NCBI GenBank assembly: GCA_965112735.1
Contig: OZ218951.1
Location: forward strand, 3,534,001 to 3,598,000
DNA: 64,000 nt
Reading direction: 5' to 3'
Source: Phaeosaccion multiseriatum
Taxonomy: Eukaryota > Ochrophyta, other classes
Part shown: positions 1-13,762 of the stretch, piece after piece
Numbering within the stretch: position 1 is the first letter of the stretch
Layout: every line of letters starts with the position of its first letter
The notes under the pieces: generated by a model
Told to the model about the DNA's origin: nothing
The model's database searches: none
The model's input: only the letters and a program-made list of their open reading frames with translations
Made by a program: the position numbers and the translations under genes

Positions 1-322
1 GAGACTGCTGCGCACCTACTCGCTCACCTCGTTCAAGTAGTAGGGAGTGAGGTCGGCACCACCCCCGTACCACCCCTTCCCGGCCACCTCAAAGTACCGG
101 ATATCAGCTCTAAAAGTAGGAACGAGCGGACTTCTTGAGTGGAACACGAGCGAGAGTGCCGCAGCTGAGTATGCCTGCCCCCCTCCTTCGTCGATGCCAG
201 CTCTACCACGACCGCTCATGGCCTTCGCCCTCTCCTCATTAAGAACTCCAGATATAATGGAGAGCGAGCACGCGGCCTTCTCGAAGACATCTGACGGAAG
301 CAACGTAGGGCACGCGCGAGGG

Positions 323-361
<39 letters not shown>

Positions 362-931
362 CGCGTGTGTGTGTGTGCGCGTGTGTGTGTGTTCTTTCTT
401 TCCTGAACACCACTTAGCGCCATCCCGAGGCCTCACCTCCGTCCTCTAGAACGCGTGTTATGCCCACTCCCCTGCTAGGCTCCTCTCGCACCCATTCGTC
501 TGTGCAAAACGACTTGTCAAGCGGGCACGCAAAGAGAGAGGGGAGTAAGGAGGAAGAAAACATGGTAGACCATTTCTTCTCTGTCTCTACAAACCCACCT
601 TGCCGTCCAGCGCGGCAGCTTCCGAGCAAATCTCTTGCTGCAATTCGCGAATGAACGAGGCAAATCGTTGAAAAGTGGGACTCCCGTCCACTTGTTCCCT
701 CCCGCTCAATGAGTCCACGTCCTTAGCAACTTTTCCATCTGCCGCCTCCAGCCTAATGTGTCTCCGCTGCGGGAAAGAGTGTGGGTTTTCCCCGGTCAAA
801 GCTGAATTCGATGATGCTTCGCCACTCGGCCATCTACTGCCAGAAAGGGGCGTCTCCGCTGCGAGAAACGCGTGGCAGCAGCAGGGAAGGGACTGCAACC
901 ACAGCACGCGATGGATCCACTTCCTATGCAT
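1..931 (-). CDS. Coproporphyrinogen III oxidase-like protein (HemF family), 5' exons, cut by window edge
   Basis: The family carries out oxygen-dependent oxidative decarboxylation of coproporphyrinogen III to protoporphyrinogen IX in heme/chlorophyll synthesis. Three exons are visible on the minus strand: 931-595 (ends in phase 1), 499-437 and 290-28; the next donor is at 27-22 and the rest lies outside. Diagnostic family segments appear in order: a helix reading FIRELQQEICSEAAALDGK, then GITRVLEDG, VFEKAACSLSIISGVL, a beta segment ending ADIRYFEV, and WYGGGADLTPYYLNE. The ATG at 931 opens a basic, hydrophobic stretch with Cys-rich CCCHAFLAAE, resembling a heterokont signal peptide with the A-F motif at the cleavage site, so plastid targeting is plausible; an upstream exon is not excluded. 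Two histidines usual in the family are replaced: the VVHG-type segment reads IISG and the NPHAPT-type segment reads SPLVPT. Family assignment is firm; enzymatic activity is doubtful. Confidence 0.82.
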
Positions 932-1154
932 CCTCTACCACGCACGCTTACTTCAAATAGTTTATTATGCACCGGGCTCACCCCCATGTACATGTAGACG
1001 TATTCTACGTCCGCCCAGATCTGTGAACCACTGACTTTCTATATTTGTTCTGCGCCTGGCTGGCTCTGAATACAAAAGATTGTGCATGCCGTTGTGCTGC
1101 TTTGGAGCGAAGCAAGGGAGAGAGAAAGAGGAGAAGCAGGAGAAGACTGCGGAG
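932..1154. promoter_or_regulatory. Divergent intergenic region between oxidase-like gene and thioesterase
   Basis: The two ATGs are about 220 bp apart and point away from each other, so both promoters should lie here. I see no TATA box or other clear core element. The call rests only on gene geometry. Confidence 0.3.
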
Positions 1155-2625
1155 ATGGCGGCATTGGTGGTGAGTTGAATTCCTTCTAAGGGTTGTCTTG
1201 ACCATTTCCCCACTGAAGCTGACAAACTTTCGACGGCTGCTTGGGTTGAGCAGGAGGGAAAGGAGAAGCTCTGGGTGGTGCGGCGGGCGCCCAAGCCTGA
1301 TGCAAAAGTGAGGATGTTTCTGCTTCCGTGGGCCGGGGGAAATAGCACGGCGTACACGGGATGGCAGGCAACCCTGCCGGAGGAAGTCGAAGTGTGCGCG
1401 ATAGAGCTGCCAGGGAGGATGAGTCGGGCCAGGGAGACCTGCTACACTAGTGTAAAAGGTGAGCCAGCGCGCAGTCTCTCTCTATTAATTTTTCACTGGC
1501 AGCGTACCGTACGTACCAAGCCGACGTAACTTGATGCCAAGACAGCTTAGCCAGCCTTCTGTCGTCCCGCTTTGGCTGCCCCAGATACGGCGAGGGATTG
1601 TGTGGAGGCCTTGAAGAGACTGGGGCTACTGGACGACAAGCCCTTCGTATTGTTCGGCTACAGTATGGGATCCCGGGTAAGTAGTGGTAAGCTCACCTCA
1701 AGAGACGTTTATGCTTGGAGCGAGCGAGCAAGCACGCGCGTACCCTCCGTTCCGACGCGCCTTCGCCTTCGACACATCCCCTTGCGACAACTACAGATCG
1801 CATTTGAGATGACCCGTCTGCTCCAGCGCAAGGAGTGGCCCGCCCCTGTAGTGCTGTGCGTAGCTGCATCAGAGCCACCACAGGTAAGGAAAGAGCGCGA
1901 CCCTGAAGTGTTAGAGATGCTCGTCGCCTCTTCTTGCCTGCGCCGTGAGAGCGCCCCCAAGATGTGTGGAGGTTTGAGACTCTGCGACCGATTCCGACCG
2001 ACTTAAACTTGGTTGGCCGCGTATAGAAAGCAAGCAAACAATGCTCTGCACTGCCTCATATACCCCCCGCGCCCCCTCTTGACGCCCCTCACCCCTCAGA
2101 TGTCCGAGGGACTGACAGCGGCGCACCTACCGCGAGACGAGCTCATTGCTCACTTGGTGGATATGGGGGGGCTATCGGAGGAGGTGGCGGCTCACAAGGC
2201 TCTCATGGACATGTTCCTGCCCACCATCCAAGCAGGTAGGTAGGAGGTGGGAGATGGAGGGTGGGAGGGGGAAGAGGGGGGAGATTCACGGATGGGCCGC
2301 CCACCCTCGCCGCATCTCGCACTTACTCACTCGCCCCCTCCCTCCCTCCCTCCCCCCCTCCCTCTCCATCCACCAAGACTATACAATGCTTGATGTGTAC
2401 CGTCTCAGTGACCCCAGCGAGAAGGTGACATGCGCAATGGTTGCCTACGGAGGAGAGACGGATCCCGGCGTGCCCCTCTCTTCACTACAGCGGTGGCGAG
2501 AGAACGCAAGCGGGTCCTTTGAACACAAGCTCTTCCCCGGCGGGCACTTCTTCGTCAAGGATCCAACTTCACACGCCGCACTAATGGCTCACCTCGTCAA
2601 CCTACTCAGTTCGCACTTGTCTTGA
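1155..2625 (+). CDS. Stand-alone type II thioesterase (alpha/beta hydrolase)
   Basis: Six exons: 1155-1169, 1254-1458, 1585-1676, 1797-1883, 2100-2235 and 2378-2625. They sum to 783 nt, giving 260 aa, the usual size of GrsT/RifR-type thioesterases. These enzymes hydrolyse acyl groups from phosphopantetheine carriers of polyketide, peptide or fatty-acid synthases. The N-terminal strand reads MFLLPWAGGNS, followed by the family hallmark IELPGR. The nucleophile lies in FGYSMGS (Ser100); the acid is probably Asp207 in GGETDP, and His235 sits in FPGGHFF, so the triad is complete. There is no obvious targeting peptide, and the first exon encodes only five residues, so the start is the least certain part. 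No synthase gene is present in the window, and its substrate cannot be told. All introns have standard GT-AG ends. Confidence 0.85.
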
Positions 2626-3020
2626 TTACGTGACTGAAGGGTCTTGGGGAGGAGAAAAGCCGGTACGTTCGCGCGTCCATCGCTTCCATAACCTTTCCTC
2701 CTCCTTGGAGGAAGGAAACGGCATGCAAGGGGAAGGGCACACACACACAACGAATGCTGTGCACCTCGAAGTATGTATTTATTTACTAAGTGTTTATTTA
2801 TTGATTTATTTACAATTATTTACAGGCATGTATTGCCCAAAAAAAGGCCGTCCCTCTCTTCTCCTGCCAGCCTTGTCAAGGCATCTATTGCCCGAAAAAG
2901 GCCCTCCCTCTCTTGTCCCCCCAGCCTTGTCAAAATTTACTCAAAACTCTCGAGTCCCTCCATCCTTCCCCGTCCTCCGACTGCTCGTCCGTCCGCTGCG
3001 GATTCTCCTCCCCGCCCTCT
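2626..3020. other. Convergent intergenic region
   Basis: Lies between the thioesterase stop and the stop of the minus-strand lipid-transfer gene, so it should hold both 3' UTRs. It contains an AT-rich stretch of repeated TTTATT around 2772-2822, and two copies of a segment beginning TATTGCCC (near 2830 and 2887) that form a direct repeat of about 55 bp. No gene is visible. Confidence 0.5.
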
Positions 3021-5111
3021 TCAAGCCATCCTCCCTTTCTCCCTCTTGAGACCCACGCGCTTCAGCAAGAAGTTCCTGCTGCGCTCGTGCCTCGAGGAGG
3101 AAGGAACAGCAGCAGAAGAAGCGGGAGGGGCAGAGTGGGAGGAAGTGGACAGGGAAGAGGAGTGACCGAGCCCATCCCAATCCTCCTCGGACATTCGCGA
3201 CAGTGACGACTGGTGCGAAGACAATGGCGACGAAGGGGAACGGAGAGCCACCTCCTCCCCCGCCTCCAAAGCTGCAGCCCCAGCAGCAGCCACGGCTGCA
3301 GCCACAGTAGCGCTCTCGGGCTCTGAGGAGACTACCCTCTCGATTGAAGCAAACAGGTCTTCTTCTCCTCCGGCCCACGTACTCGCCAAGTCCTCTCCTG
3401 CTGTATCACCACCAACTCCTGCTGTTACGGAGAGGCCTCCATGCTGCCTCCGATCCCTCGAGTCCCTCCTCCTTGTCCTTGTCCTTGTCCTTGTGCGCAT
3501 TGTCCTTGCCCCCAAGAGCTTGTCCACGGTCCCGAACAGTACATCTCTGGCGTCGTCTGTATCACCACCATCATCCTTCTTGCCCTCTGCCGATCTCCTG
3601 CCATCCCTACGGCGCAGAGAGGACCGCCATCCCCGCGTGTCGGACAGAGCCCACTCTCCTCTTGATCGGCCCCGTGCAGAGACGGAGGTCTCCTCCCCGC
3701 TGCCGCTGGAGGTTCCTCCGTCCTCCTCTTGTCTCCCTCCTTCCGAGGAGGAGCTCCCGTCCCCCTCCTCGCCCTCCTCGCCCTCCTCCTTCTCGCCCCC
3801 CTCCTCGTCCTCGTCCACCTCCTCCTCGTTCGCCGCGTCCTCGTCCACCTCCTCTCCCTCCTCCTCCGCTTTGCTCTCTTCCTCCTTCTCCTTCTTGTCT
3901 CCTAGTCCGGCGCTGTCCCCACTCGCTCTTGCCAGCGATCGGCGAGTAAGCGCAGTGGGAGGCAGTGGGCGGGAGGAGGCGTGAAGGTCCGTTGAGGAGG
4001 CTGCACGTCTCCTTATCTTGGGTTTGACTCCGAGGGTGTTCGAAAGAAGGCTGCCAATGTTGCTGAAGTTGCGGCTCACCTTCGAAAAGCAAGCGGCGAA
4101 GCAAAAGTCATATGGGCACAGGACAAGACAAGGGCGATTCCATGAGAGAATTGTAAGGAGCCCTCGCTTCCACACCGCACCAGTACGTGTTGACTGGCCC
4201 GCCCTCCCTCCCTCCCGCCCTCCCGCCCTCCCTTCCTGCCTCTCTCCCTCTCTCCCTCCCTCCCTCCCTCACCTGCCCCAGAAAGTCAACGATGATGTCC
4301 CTCCGCATCTTGACGAGAAGCCGACGCACCGTCCACACCTTGTTGGAGTATATGAGGGGATGTATCTTTACATGCAAGTTCTCGAACATCTCGAGGTTCT
4401 TAGAAGGGTCTCCTCCATACGAGGTGATGACGTTCACTTCGCCGAGTCGGACTGGAGGGGGGAAGAGCAAAGCAAAGCAACGCAAAGCAACGCAAAGCAT
4501 TAATTAGCACAGCACACGAGAGCAAAACAGAGCATGGGGGCGCAAACCAAATCAAAGCGAGGCAAAGCCGAGGAGGGACGGAGGGAAACAAACGATACAT
4601 CTTTCCATCTAGGAGGGGCAGGAGAGTGGTAGAAGGACGGCAGCGGATGGCAGCGGATGGCAGCGGACGGGGGGGGGGTGCGGTGCGGCGTGGTGTGGTG
4701 GTGGTGATGGTGTTGCAGGGCGGGGGAGAGGAATGGGGGAGGGGTTGCGACTGACTCCTGACTCACTCTGACTCACTTCGTTTGAGGGCAATCTCCTGGC
4801 CCAAAATCGTCTTCTCTTCGTCTTCCTCGTCGCTCCCTTCCTTGGATTCCAAGCCGCCAGCAGCACTGCCAACACCTCGCTGCTTCTGAGGCAATGACCT
4901 GCCCCTGCCCCTGCCCCTGACCGCCCTCTGTGTTCCTCCTCTCGCACGACACTGCCACCGCCCATTGCGCAGTTTGTAGGCACTTGAGCTCTCCCCTACG
5001 AGGCATCCTCCGCTTTCGCCGCTGGCAACGCTTACAACAGTGGGGCTGTGGCTCTCATCGCTGTGTCCACCATCGTCTTCGCCCTCCTCATTGTCGCCCT
5101 CATTGTTGTCC

Positions 5112-5147
<36 letters not shown>

Positions 5148-8077
5148 CCTTCATCATCATCATCATCATCATCACCATCACTATCATCATCATCATCATC
5201 ATAATCATCATCATCATTGGCAGCATCATCGTGTTCCTTACGCTGCTCATCCTCCTCATCCCGCGAGCCGGCTCTGGACTTCTTCCTCGACCATCGCTTC
5301 ACTCTGCCCTCTCTGTCCTCTTCCTTCTCACCCTTGTCCTTCCTCTTCCCCTTCCCAGCGGCCTTCTCCTCCCTACGCTTCTTCTTCTTCTTCTTCTTCC
5401 GCCTTCGAAGCTTCTCCTTGACGCGTTTGGCCCCCGCCTTGACCTTTGCGAGAGTGGCGAAAGGCCCCTGCTGCTGTCTCTGCTGCCGCTTGCCCAGCAA
5501 CATGGTCCTCTTCTTGTCCGCCTCGCCGCTTGCTCCCCCATGCCCACCACGCACAGCGCCTCTAGCAGCAGCGGCGGCGGCGGCGGTGGAGGAGGAAGAC
5601 GAGGGGAGCTCCACCGAGCCTCCTGATGCCGCAGCATGGATCCTCCTCTTGTCCAGCAGCATCATCGCGGTCTTGCCCTTGCCCTCCTTCATCCTCGCGG
5701 TGGCCAGTGCCAGTCCCTTGATGACGTGATCGCCAAACTTGGTAAGGTCCTTCACAAGTGCCTTTTGAAGCCGTAGCACAATAGGGCACACTGTAAGCTC
5801 CACATGCCGCACCAGCGGGATGCCCTGCACAGGGGACCCGAGCTTGGCCTGAAAGCGGAGCATGGGGGAGCCCCCTTTGCTGCTCCACAGCATCTGGGCA
5901 ATGGAAAGGCCGGTGAAGAACTTGCCCTCCATCATCTCAGTGGTCAAGGGCCAGAGCACCTCGTAGCCCGACCCTCCCATCCCTTCCCCTCCCTCCTCTC
6001 CGTCACCACTCCCCCCCTGCCCGAGCCGACCGAGTCTCGCCGCCTCTGCCCCTCCCGCCCCTCCTGCCTGCCCTGCTCCTCCTCCTCCTCCTCCTCCTCC
6101 TCTCATATGTGCAGCCATCGCCGCCGCTGCCACCGCTGCCGCCGCCGCGACACCATTCTGATGTCCCCCATGCCCCGTGGCAATGTGGGAGCCTGAGGCT
6201 GCGGCACAAGTGTCGTGCTTGACGAGTACGCTGCCCACGTCAATCTCTACAGACCCTGACTCGTCGTCGTAGAACATTGCGCTGGCAGTGAGCTCCTTCA
6301 AACTCAACCACAGGAATGGTGCTCTGCTGCGCTCCTTCCAGAGCTCCACACTCACACCCGCGATGACTACCTGTGAGTGAGTGGGTGAGGGGGTGAGTGA
6401 GTTGAGTTGAATTGGGGGGGGGGGGAGGGCGTATGAGTGGGTAGGTGGGTGGGTGAGGTGAGTAAGTGAGTAAGTGAATGAGTGGGGGTGTGGGTGAGTG
6501 AGTGAGTGAGTGAGTGAGTGAGTGAGTGAGTGAGTGAGTGAGTGAGTGAGTGAGTGAGTGAGTGAGTGAGTGAATGAGTTGGGTGGGTGAGGGTGCCAGT
6601 GCGTGAGTAAGCGAGACTGCGCGGGTGCGTGGGAGCGTGTGGGTGACATGAGTGAGAGAGAGTGTACACCACACCAGTAGTACTACTAGTAGTGTGGGTG
6701 AAATGAGTGAGTGAGAGAGAGAGAGAGTACACCAGTAGTTACCTCAATGTCCATGTTGGGTGTCCTCTGCAAGGCCTGAGCACGCAGACGCAAGAGCTGT
6801 CGCAGATACTCCGCTGCGGTGTCTCGCTCCACAAGAAGAAGCGAGAGGCTCCTGCTCAGATCCACGGCCCACCACAACACGTGCACAAGAGGCCTCTCCC
6901 TCTCCCTCTCCCTCTCCCTCTCCCTCTCCTCCCCAGAGGCAGAGGGTGTCAAAAGGTCCCCCCCATGCGCCCCTTCCGCCCCAGAGATGGCCTTCCCGAA
7001 CGCGCCACCCTCCATCCCTCCGTGGGCTGCCATCCCCCCCCCCCCGGCCAAGTGCCCGATGCTGCCTCCCCTCCTAAACGGCACCGCATCCCTTCCTCCT
7101 CCTCCTCCTCCTCCCAAGCCGCCACTTTGGTGCTCCCAAGAGGCCGTGCCGGTGCCCGCAGTAACCGTCATACTTGCAAAGCCTGCAAAGCCCGCAAAGG
7201 ATCTCTTAGGGGACAAGTCCACCGCCGCTCTATCCGCTCTATCCGCTCTGTCAGCTCTTCGAGACATACCTCTGCTAAAGAGCCGCCCAATCGACCTTGC
7301 CATCTTATCCCTCTTGTCCCGGCGGTGCCTATACTCAGCAGTGGCGACGGGAGGAGGAGGAGCTTCCCCGCCTCCTCCTCCTTCCAGGTTAAGGCTGGAG
7401 CGGTGCACGCCAGAGGACGACGACGACAACCCTGTTGCCTCTGTATCACCAACTGCTGATGCTGCTGAGGGGTTCCAAAAGGGGATGGAAGAGGAGTCTG
7501 ACTTGGAACTGCTGCTCCTTGGCACCAAGTTGCTGCTGCTCCTCGGTCGGGTGGAGGGGGGGTTATTGCGAAGGTGGTCACCATCCAGGTCATCGAGGCT
7601 CAGGCCCACACTGGTTAGCAGAGAGCAGGCCTCGTCCTGCAGGCGCCGCATCTCCGACACTTGCCAGTTGATGGCCTGGAGACACAACACGTGCGGACAG
7701 GGACGGTTACACAGGCGCGGACAGTGAGGTGTGTGTGGGGCGGACACAAACGAGCAAAAGAAGGAATTACAGAGGACGAGGAGAATGCGCGTGGTGAGAG
7801 GAGTAAGGTCCTTGCTTGCTTGACTGTTTAGAGAAAAACAAGCTCACACCTAGACACCGACACCTCGACAACACTGCACTGCAAACAATCAACACCGCAC
7901 CTGCTGCCTCTCCCACGCAAGCAACACTGCCTCATGGTATGTGGCGAGGTGCCTCCTCTCGTTGGGCAGCACGTGCCGGAGCTCGTCGGCCACCCTCCTT
8001 GCCACGCCCTTGCGCTTGCGCTTCTCGCTGCGGAGCAAGTGCTCGTCGAGGGGCAGAGGCGAGTTGGCCACCTGAGT

Positions 8078-8110
<33 letters not shown>

Positions 8111-8255
8111 TGGTGATACAGCAGGCGGGTGGTGCCGCGGTGAGGGGATAGGATGAGAAGGTGATGAAGCACGGGGGGTGTTTACGCATGATTAGCCGCC
8201 CCTCCCCCTACCCCCCCGCCCCCCCACACACGCGCACGTACACACACCCACATAC

Positions 8256-8290
<35 letters not shown>

Positions 8291-11200
8291 ACACACACGT
8301 GTACCTTGTGCACGGCGCCAAGGAGCTGATACAGTTGGGAGGGGCTGCTTGACACAGCCAGCGTCTGAGGCACGAGCAGAGACACAGCGGCGGCTTGCGT
8401 GGCCCCGTAAGACGCCAGCACCTAAGCACAAAGACCGGCGGCACACAGGTGTATGTATACAAAGACAGGCGTGCAGTGGGATGGATGGGTGGATGGATGG
8501 ATGGATGGGTGAGTAAAAGAGGCGCAGAGAAGCCCCCCCCCCCCCGCCTTCCAAGCGATCCATCATAGAAGCATATCGATCGAACAACCCCTCCTTCCCT
8601 GCTCCTTTTTGCGATGAATCGTTACCTGCAGTTTCATCAGTGGCACTTTGTCGACAAGGGGCTTAAACACCCCGTACTGCAGGGGGCTCCTTGCCTCCGC
8701 TTCTTGTTCCGCCGCCGCTGCTGCCGTGAAGGCAGCTTCATGCCCATCACCACACTCGTCAAAGTCAGCCCTAGCAGCAGCGGCGGCGGCAGCACTGGTG
8801 TCAAACGCTGATTCCGGCATCCACATGACGCCTGCACCTACATCCACATCCGTCGGCGCCACGCTCAGCATGGCCCCTTCCAGTGTCAGCACCACGGCCT
8901 CCTGGAAGGATGGCAGCAGACGCTGTGCGAGGCACTGCAACCTACAGTTTCGCATGATGGTCTCCCTCTCTCCGGCTTCTCCTTGTCCTCCTCCGGGATG
9001 GGCTGCTCGACCGAGGCGTAAGGAGGAGGCAGCAGCAGGGGGCAGACCGACCCAACCCTGCACGGCGAACAGGGCAATGCTGAACACGGCGCTGGCGTTG
9101 GCGTCCACCTCGTCCAGCACTTGCACCTTACGTACATATAGCAGTTGGTGACGACAGGGGAGAGGGATTAGACGGGCGAAGGGGAGTGGTGCTTCGAAGG
9201 AGGAGCGATAGAGATCGGCCGCAGCTTTAAGTGTAGCCCTTGCCATTACCCCACCCACCCATTGACTTACTACCTACCCACCCATTGACATGTGAACCCA
9301 CCCACCTGCACTTGATGGAACTCGATGGAGGCGAGTCGGTGCATTGTACCACCGGGGTCTCTGAGCCCCTCACTACCCGACATACTCCCCGCCATGCTCG
9401 ACATGCTCAGGCGGCGAAGGGGCGGAGAGGGAAGGGGCGGAGGGTACGGCTTGGTCTGTCTCTGGGGACGCCCGCCGTCACGGCCTGCTCCGCCTCTGTC
9501 TCTTTCTCTTTCTCTGTCTCTGTCACTGCTCCCCCTGGCGTCAGCGTCTCCTCCTTGTTGTGCTTGTCGTCGTTGTTGCTGGGAGTGCTGCACTTCCCCT
9601 CCGCCCATGCGCTCAACACCCGAGGGTCCTGTGCACCCGCCTCCGCCTTCTCCTCCTCCGCGACCAGAAGAAGATATGCCAGGCCCCGCCCCTCCCACTG
9701 CCACGGGGTCTTGCTCGGCAGCTTCGGCAGGCGGGAGGCGTCGTCTCGGTGGCGATCGAGAGGGAGACAGAGAGCGGGGCGACAGGGAAGATGAACAAGA
9801 GCCCGATTGCAGCTTGGAAGCCTTGCCTGTAATGGAGGTCCTCCTCCTGCTCTTGACACTGCCCCCCCCCCTATGCTGCCGATGAAGGCTTCGAGGCGTC
9901 AGGACCGGCTCAAGAAGGCCGCCTCTCTCCTCGTCAAGGGTCTCAAGAGGCGGCGGCCGATGCTGATGTAGGTGAGACGGGCTCGCTTGACTTGTCGCTG
10001 GACTACTCGCCGCCCAAGGAGGACCACCACCGCTCTGCACAGCCGTGTCTACCTGCACCGCTGCACCCCCCCTCGGAGACCGAGACAGAGGCGAACCCGC
10101 TCCCTCTCCATGAGGAGAAGGAGAAGAAAAAGGTCCACTGCCGATGCGTCCATCTCCCTTGCCGTCGGAAGCCCTCCCACCAAGGCCAGCGGTATCACCG
10201 ACTGCTGTACCACCAACTGTTGTACCACCAACTGCTGTGCCTGCTGCACTCGGAGGGCTCGGAGGAGCAGTCGAAAAGGAGTCGCCTCGGGGGGAGCGCC
10301 GCGCGGCGGGCAGCACCGAGCGGATGTCGAGCGGCACAAACCCGTAACGCGAAGGCGAATCCATGCTGCCATGAGCAGACATACCGTGCGTGTGTGTGTG
10401 GGTGCCGGTACCGTGGAGGTGGACATGACCATTGATACTTTGGCCCGGCGCTTGACCTTGACTGACTGCAGCGAGGTGAGCCTCGTCAGCATCGGATCCG
10501 TCCTCTTGCACACGAGCCTTGGAGGGTACGAGAAGCTCGGGCATCACCTGTACCACCAACTTGTACACGTTCTGAGAGGAGGAGGAGGAGGAGGAGGAGG
10601 AGGAGGAGGAGAAGGAGGGAGGAGGGAGGGGGGAGCGGGGAGCGGGTGAGAGGAAGAGAGGAGGAGAGGAAGACCACATATATACTCTAAACGGACGAGC
10701 CCCTCCTGTGCATGTGGAATCGGAATCCTTTCCCTCTGCGCAGTCCATCCACAGCCTAACTCACCTCCAGCAGTTTGACGAGGGAGTCCCTCGTGTCCAG
10801 CGTAATCAGCACCTTGACCCCCACGACAACAGCGCGGTAGAGAAAAGGAGAGCCTTCTGTTTGCTGCCCCTGCCCCTCCCCCCGCCCCTGTCCGTCCCCT
10901 CCCCCTTCCGGCCCTAATGGCTCCCCTGAGACAGAGAGTGGACCACGCGGGTGCGATGGCGAAGACAGCCAGACAGACCTACCCTCTCTGCTCCGCCCCG
11001 GCCCTGTTGCAGTACCACTGGCACTGGCATTGATGGCATTGGCATGGACTTTGGCATGGGCATTGGCATGGACCTTATTGTCCTCCCCCAGTCCCTTCAC
11101 CGAGTCTCGGGAAGCGCTCCGAGGCGCCGCCGTCGCTCTCTTAGCCTTGGAGGAAATCCACGCACACGTGGACGCGGCACGGATCTTTTCGTCCCAACCC

Positions 11201-13727
11201 TTACTGTCATCTTCATCATCATCATCCTCCTCCTCCTCGTCTTCGTCGTCGTCCTCCTGCTCATCCTCATCGACTTGGTCCTCCTTCTTGCCATTGTCAT
11301 CGTCGCCCCCAACACGAGAAGCAGCAGCAGCACTGGCACCAGCAGCAGCACCAGCAGCAGCCGGGGAAACGGAGTTGCATACCTCCAACTCAGACTCGAC
11401 CCCCTCCTCCCTGTGCTCCGGCAACCCCAGGCTCGACAGGCTCTGGCTGCGGTCCTGTGTGAGCCTCAACAGCTCCATATCCGGCGCATCTGCATCCACG
11501 TGCTGCTCTTGGAGACGCCTTGCTCTCGCCGCCGCCGCCGCCGCCCGTTTCTTGAGAGAAGGCTTGCTACTGCTGCGCCTGCTCCTGCTGCTACTGCTGC
11601 TGCTACGGATCGTTGTCTCAGGGGGTGGTGGGACCACGGACTCTCTCTTTAGCTCCAACGCTTCGTCTCCAACTCGGGTGGCCCTCCTCCCCCCCTGACT
11701 CTCCTCCTCGTCCTCGTCCTCATCCTCGCCCTCCGTCCCCCTTTCTTCCTCTTCTTCATCGTCACCGCCTGCTGCGCCCTCGCCCCTTCGGCCATCACCA
11801 CCACCACCACCACCACCACCACCACCACCACCACCACCACTGCTTCTGCTCATCCTACCCCCGCCTTGTCGCATCGTCAAGGAATCGCCTGACAGCAAGA
11901 ATGTCCCTTCCTCCCCCTCCTCCTCCTCCTCGGCACGGCTACTGCTGCTGCTGGTGGTGCTGCCGCTGCTGCTGCGGCTGCGGCTGCTGCGGTTGGTGGC
12001 CAAACCTACAAGGCCTGCCAGACCCGCAAGACTCGAATCGAGCACACGCACCTCAAGGCCAGATACATGAAGCCTAAGCCCGTGCATGGCCCAGATCTCC
12101 CCTCCTCCTCCCCCACAGGTGTCGGGAATGACGACAAAGCCGCTCGCGAACGGGTCCTCCACGGCCCTCTCCTCCGTGACCTTCACCGCTAAGCTCGCCC
12201 CTCCTGTCATGAGTACTCGTACACCCCTCCTCTCCCCCTCCTCCCCGTCGTCTGAAGATACACCACCACCGCCACGGCCGCCGCCGATCGCGGCTCGGGG
12301 GGGGAGGAAGGTATCGCACACGATGAGCTCCAGCCCCGATACCTTCAACGGCCCCATGGACACACCCCTCACGTGCCGCTTTAGCCCCACCAAGCCCGAC
12401 GTGTAGGAGGGCCTGCACTGGGGAGGGAAGGGAAGCCGAGGCCTGCCCAGCACGGCCTTCCCTAGCCGCCACAGCGCAGGCAGGCAGCAGCCGTACGCCT
12501 GCACACGCAGTTGATTGGGCATCGGCCGCAGTGCTGACGTCAGGTCGGCCAGCGAGCGCAAACTGGCCACTGCAGGCGGGAGGCGGCACTGGGTAGAGGG
12601 CCTCCTCCGATGATGGCGGCGACGAGCCTCGGAGCCTTGCTCATCATCGCCCTGGGCATGTTGGTCATCCTGATCGTCCTGGTGGTCTTCCCGGTCGTCT
12701 TGCCCCTGGCCGGAGAAGAAGCTTCCCGTCCCTGTCCCTCTTGTCGTACCCGTGACTGGGTCAAGGCCCCCCAGGGCCATGGCTGTGAGAGCGAAAGAGG
12801 AGCGAAGGGTCTTGGCTATGGCCTTGGCCTTAGCCCTGGCCTTAGCACGAGCAGCAGCAGTGGCAGCAGTGGCAGCAGCAGCAGCGGCAGCAGCAGCAGC
12901 CGTGGCATCATGAACCACGCCCCCGGCCCCGCCCAACACACTGTGGCGTGCGGTGCCCCCCCCCTCCTCCTCCTCCTCCTCCTCCTCCTCCTCCTCCTCC
13001 TCCTCTTCTTCTTCTTCCTCCTCTTCTTCTTCTTCTTCTTCTTCCTCCTGCCCAATCTCCTCTCCCTCTTCCTCCGTGCAGCTCTGGTCCTGATCCATAT
13101 ACGCTTGTTGCTGGCGCCGTCGCTCACTCGCGAGAAAAGCGTCGCTGTTCGGAGCACAGGCGCTGACCTCAAAGGCCACACCGTGGCTCCTAAAGCCCTG
13201 CAGCCGCTCCAAATAGTCATCCTCTTCTTCCTCGTCCTCTTCCTCCTCCTCACGCACTGCTTCAAAGTACACCCCGTCACTCAAGCAGCTGCTGCGCCGT
13301 CTCTGTCGAGGTCGACTCGTACTCACAGGGGAGCAATTGTCCTCCTCCCCCCCAGCCCCAGCGGTTGGTGATACAGATACAGCCCCAGCCCTTCGCAGAG
13401 GAGTCGGCGCCGGCCTCTTCTCACGCTTCTCGTCGAGCAGCTCACACACTGCCCAGTGCTGCTTCGGATCGCCCATGCACTGCCAGGCAATGTCCACGTG
13501 GCACTGGAGCACGGGCAGCTCTACAAGAGGGGGCAAGTCCTCCACAGGTGTAGGATCCAAGCTCACGGCCACTCCCACCACCTCCGCGCCAATCTCTCCG
13601 ACTCGGTAGGCTGCCGTGAGCAGATTCACCGACAGGAGCACCGCGGATGCTTCTCGTCTCACTCCTCGCGTCTCATTCGCGCCTCCAAAGCCTCCCCCTC
13701 CCCGCCCTCCTCCTCCTCCTCCTCCTC

Positions 13728-13762
<35 letters not shown>

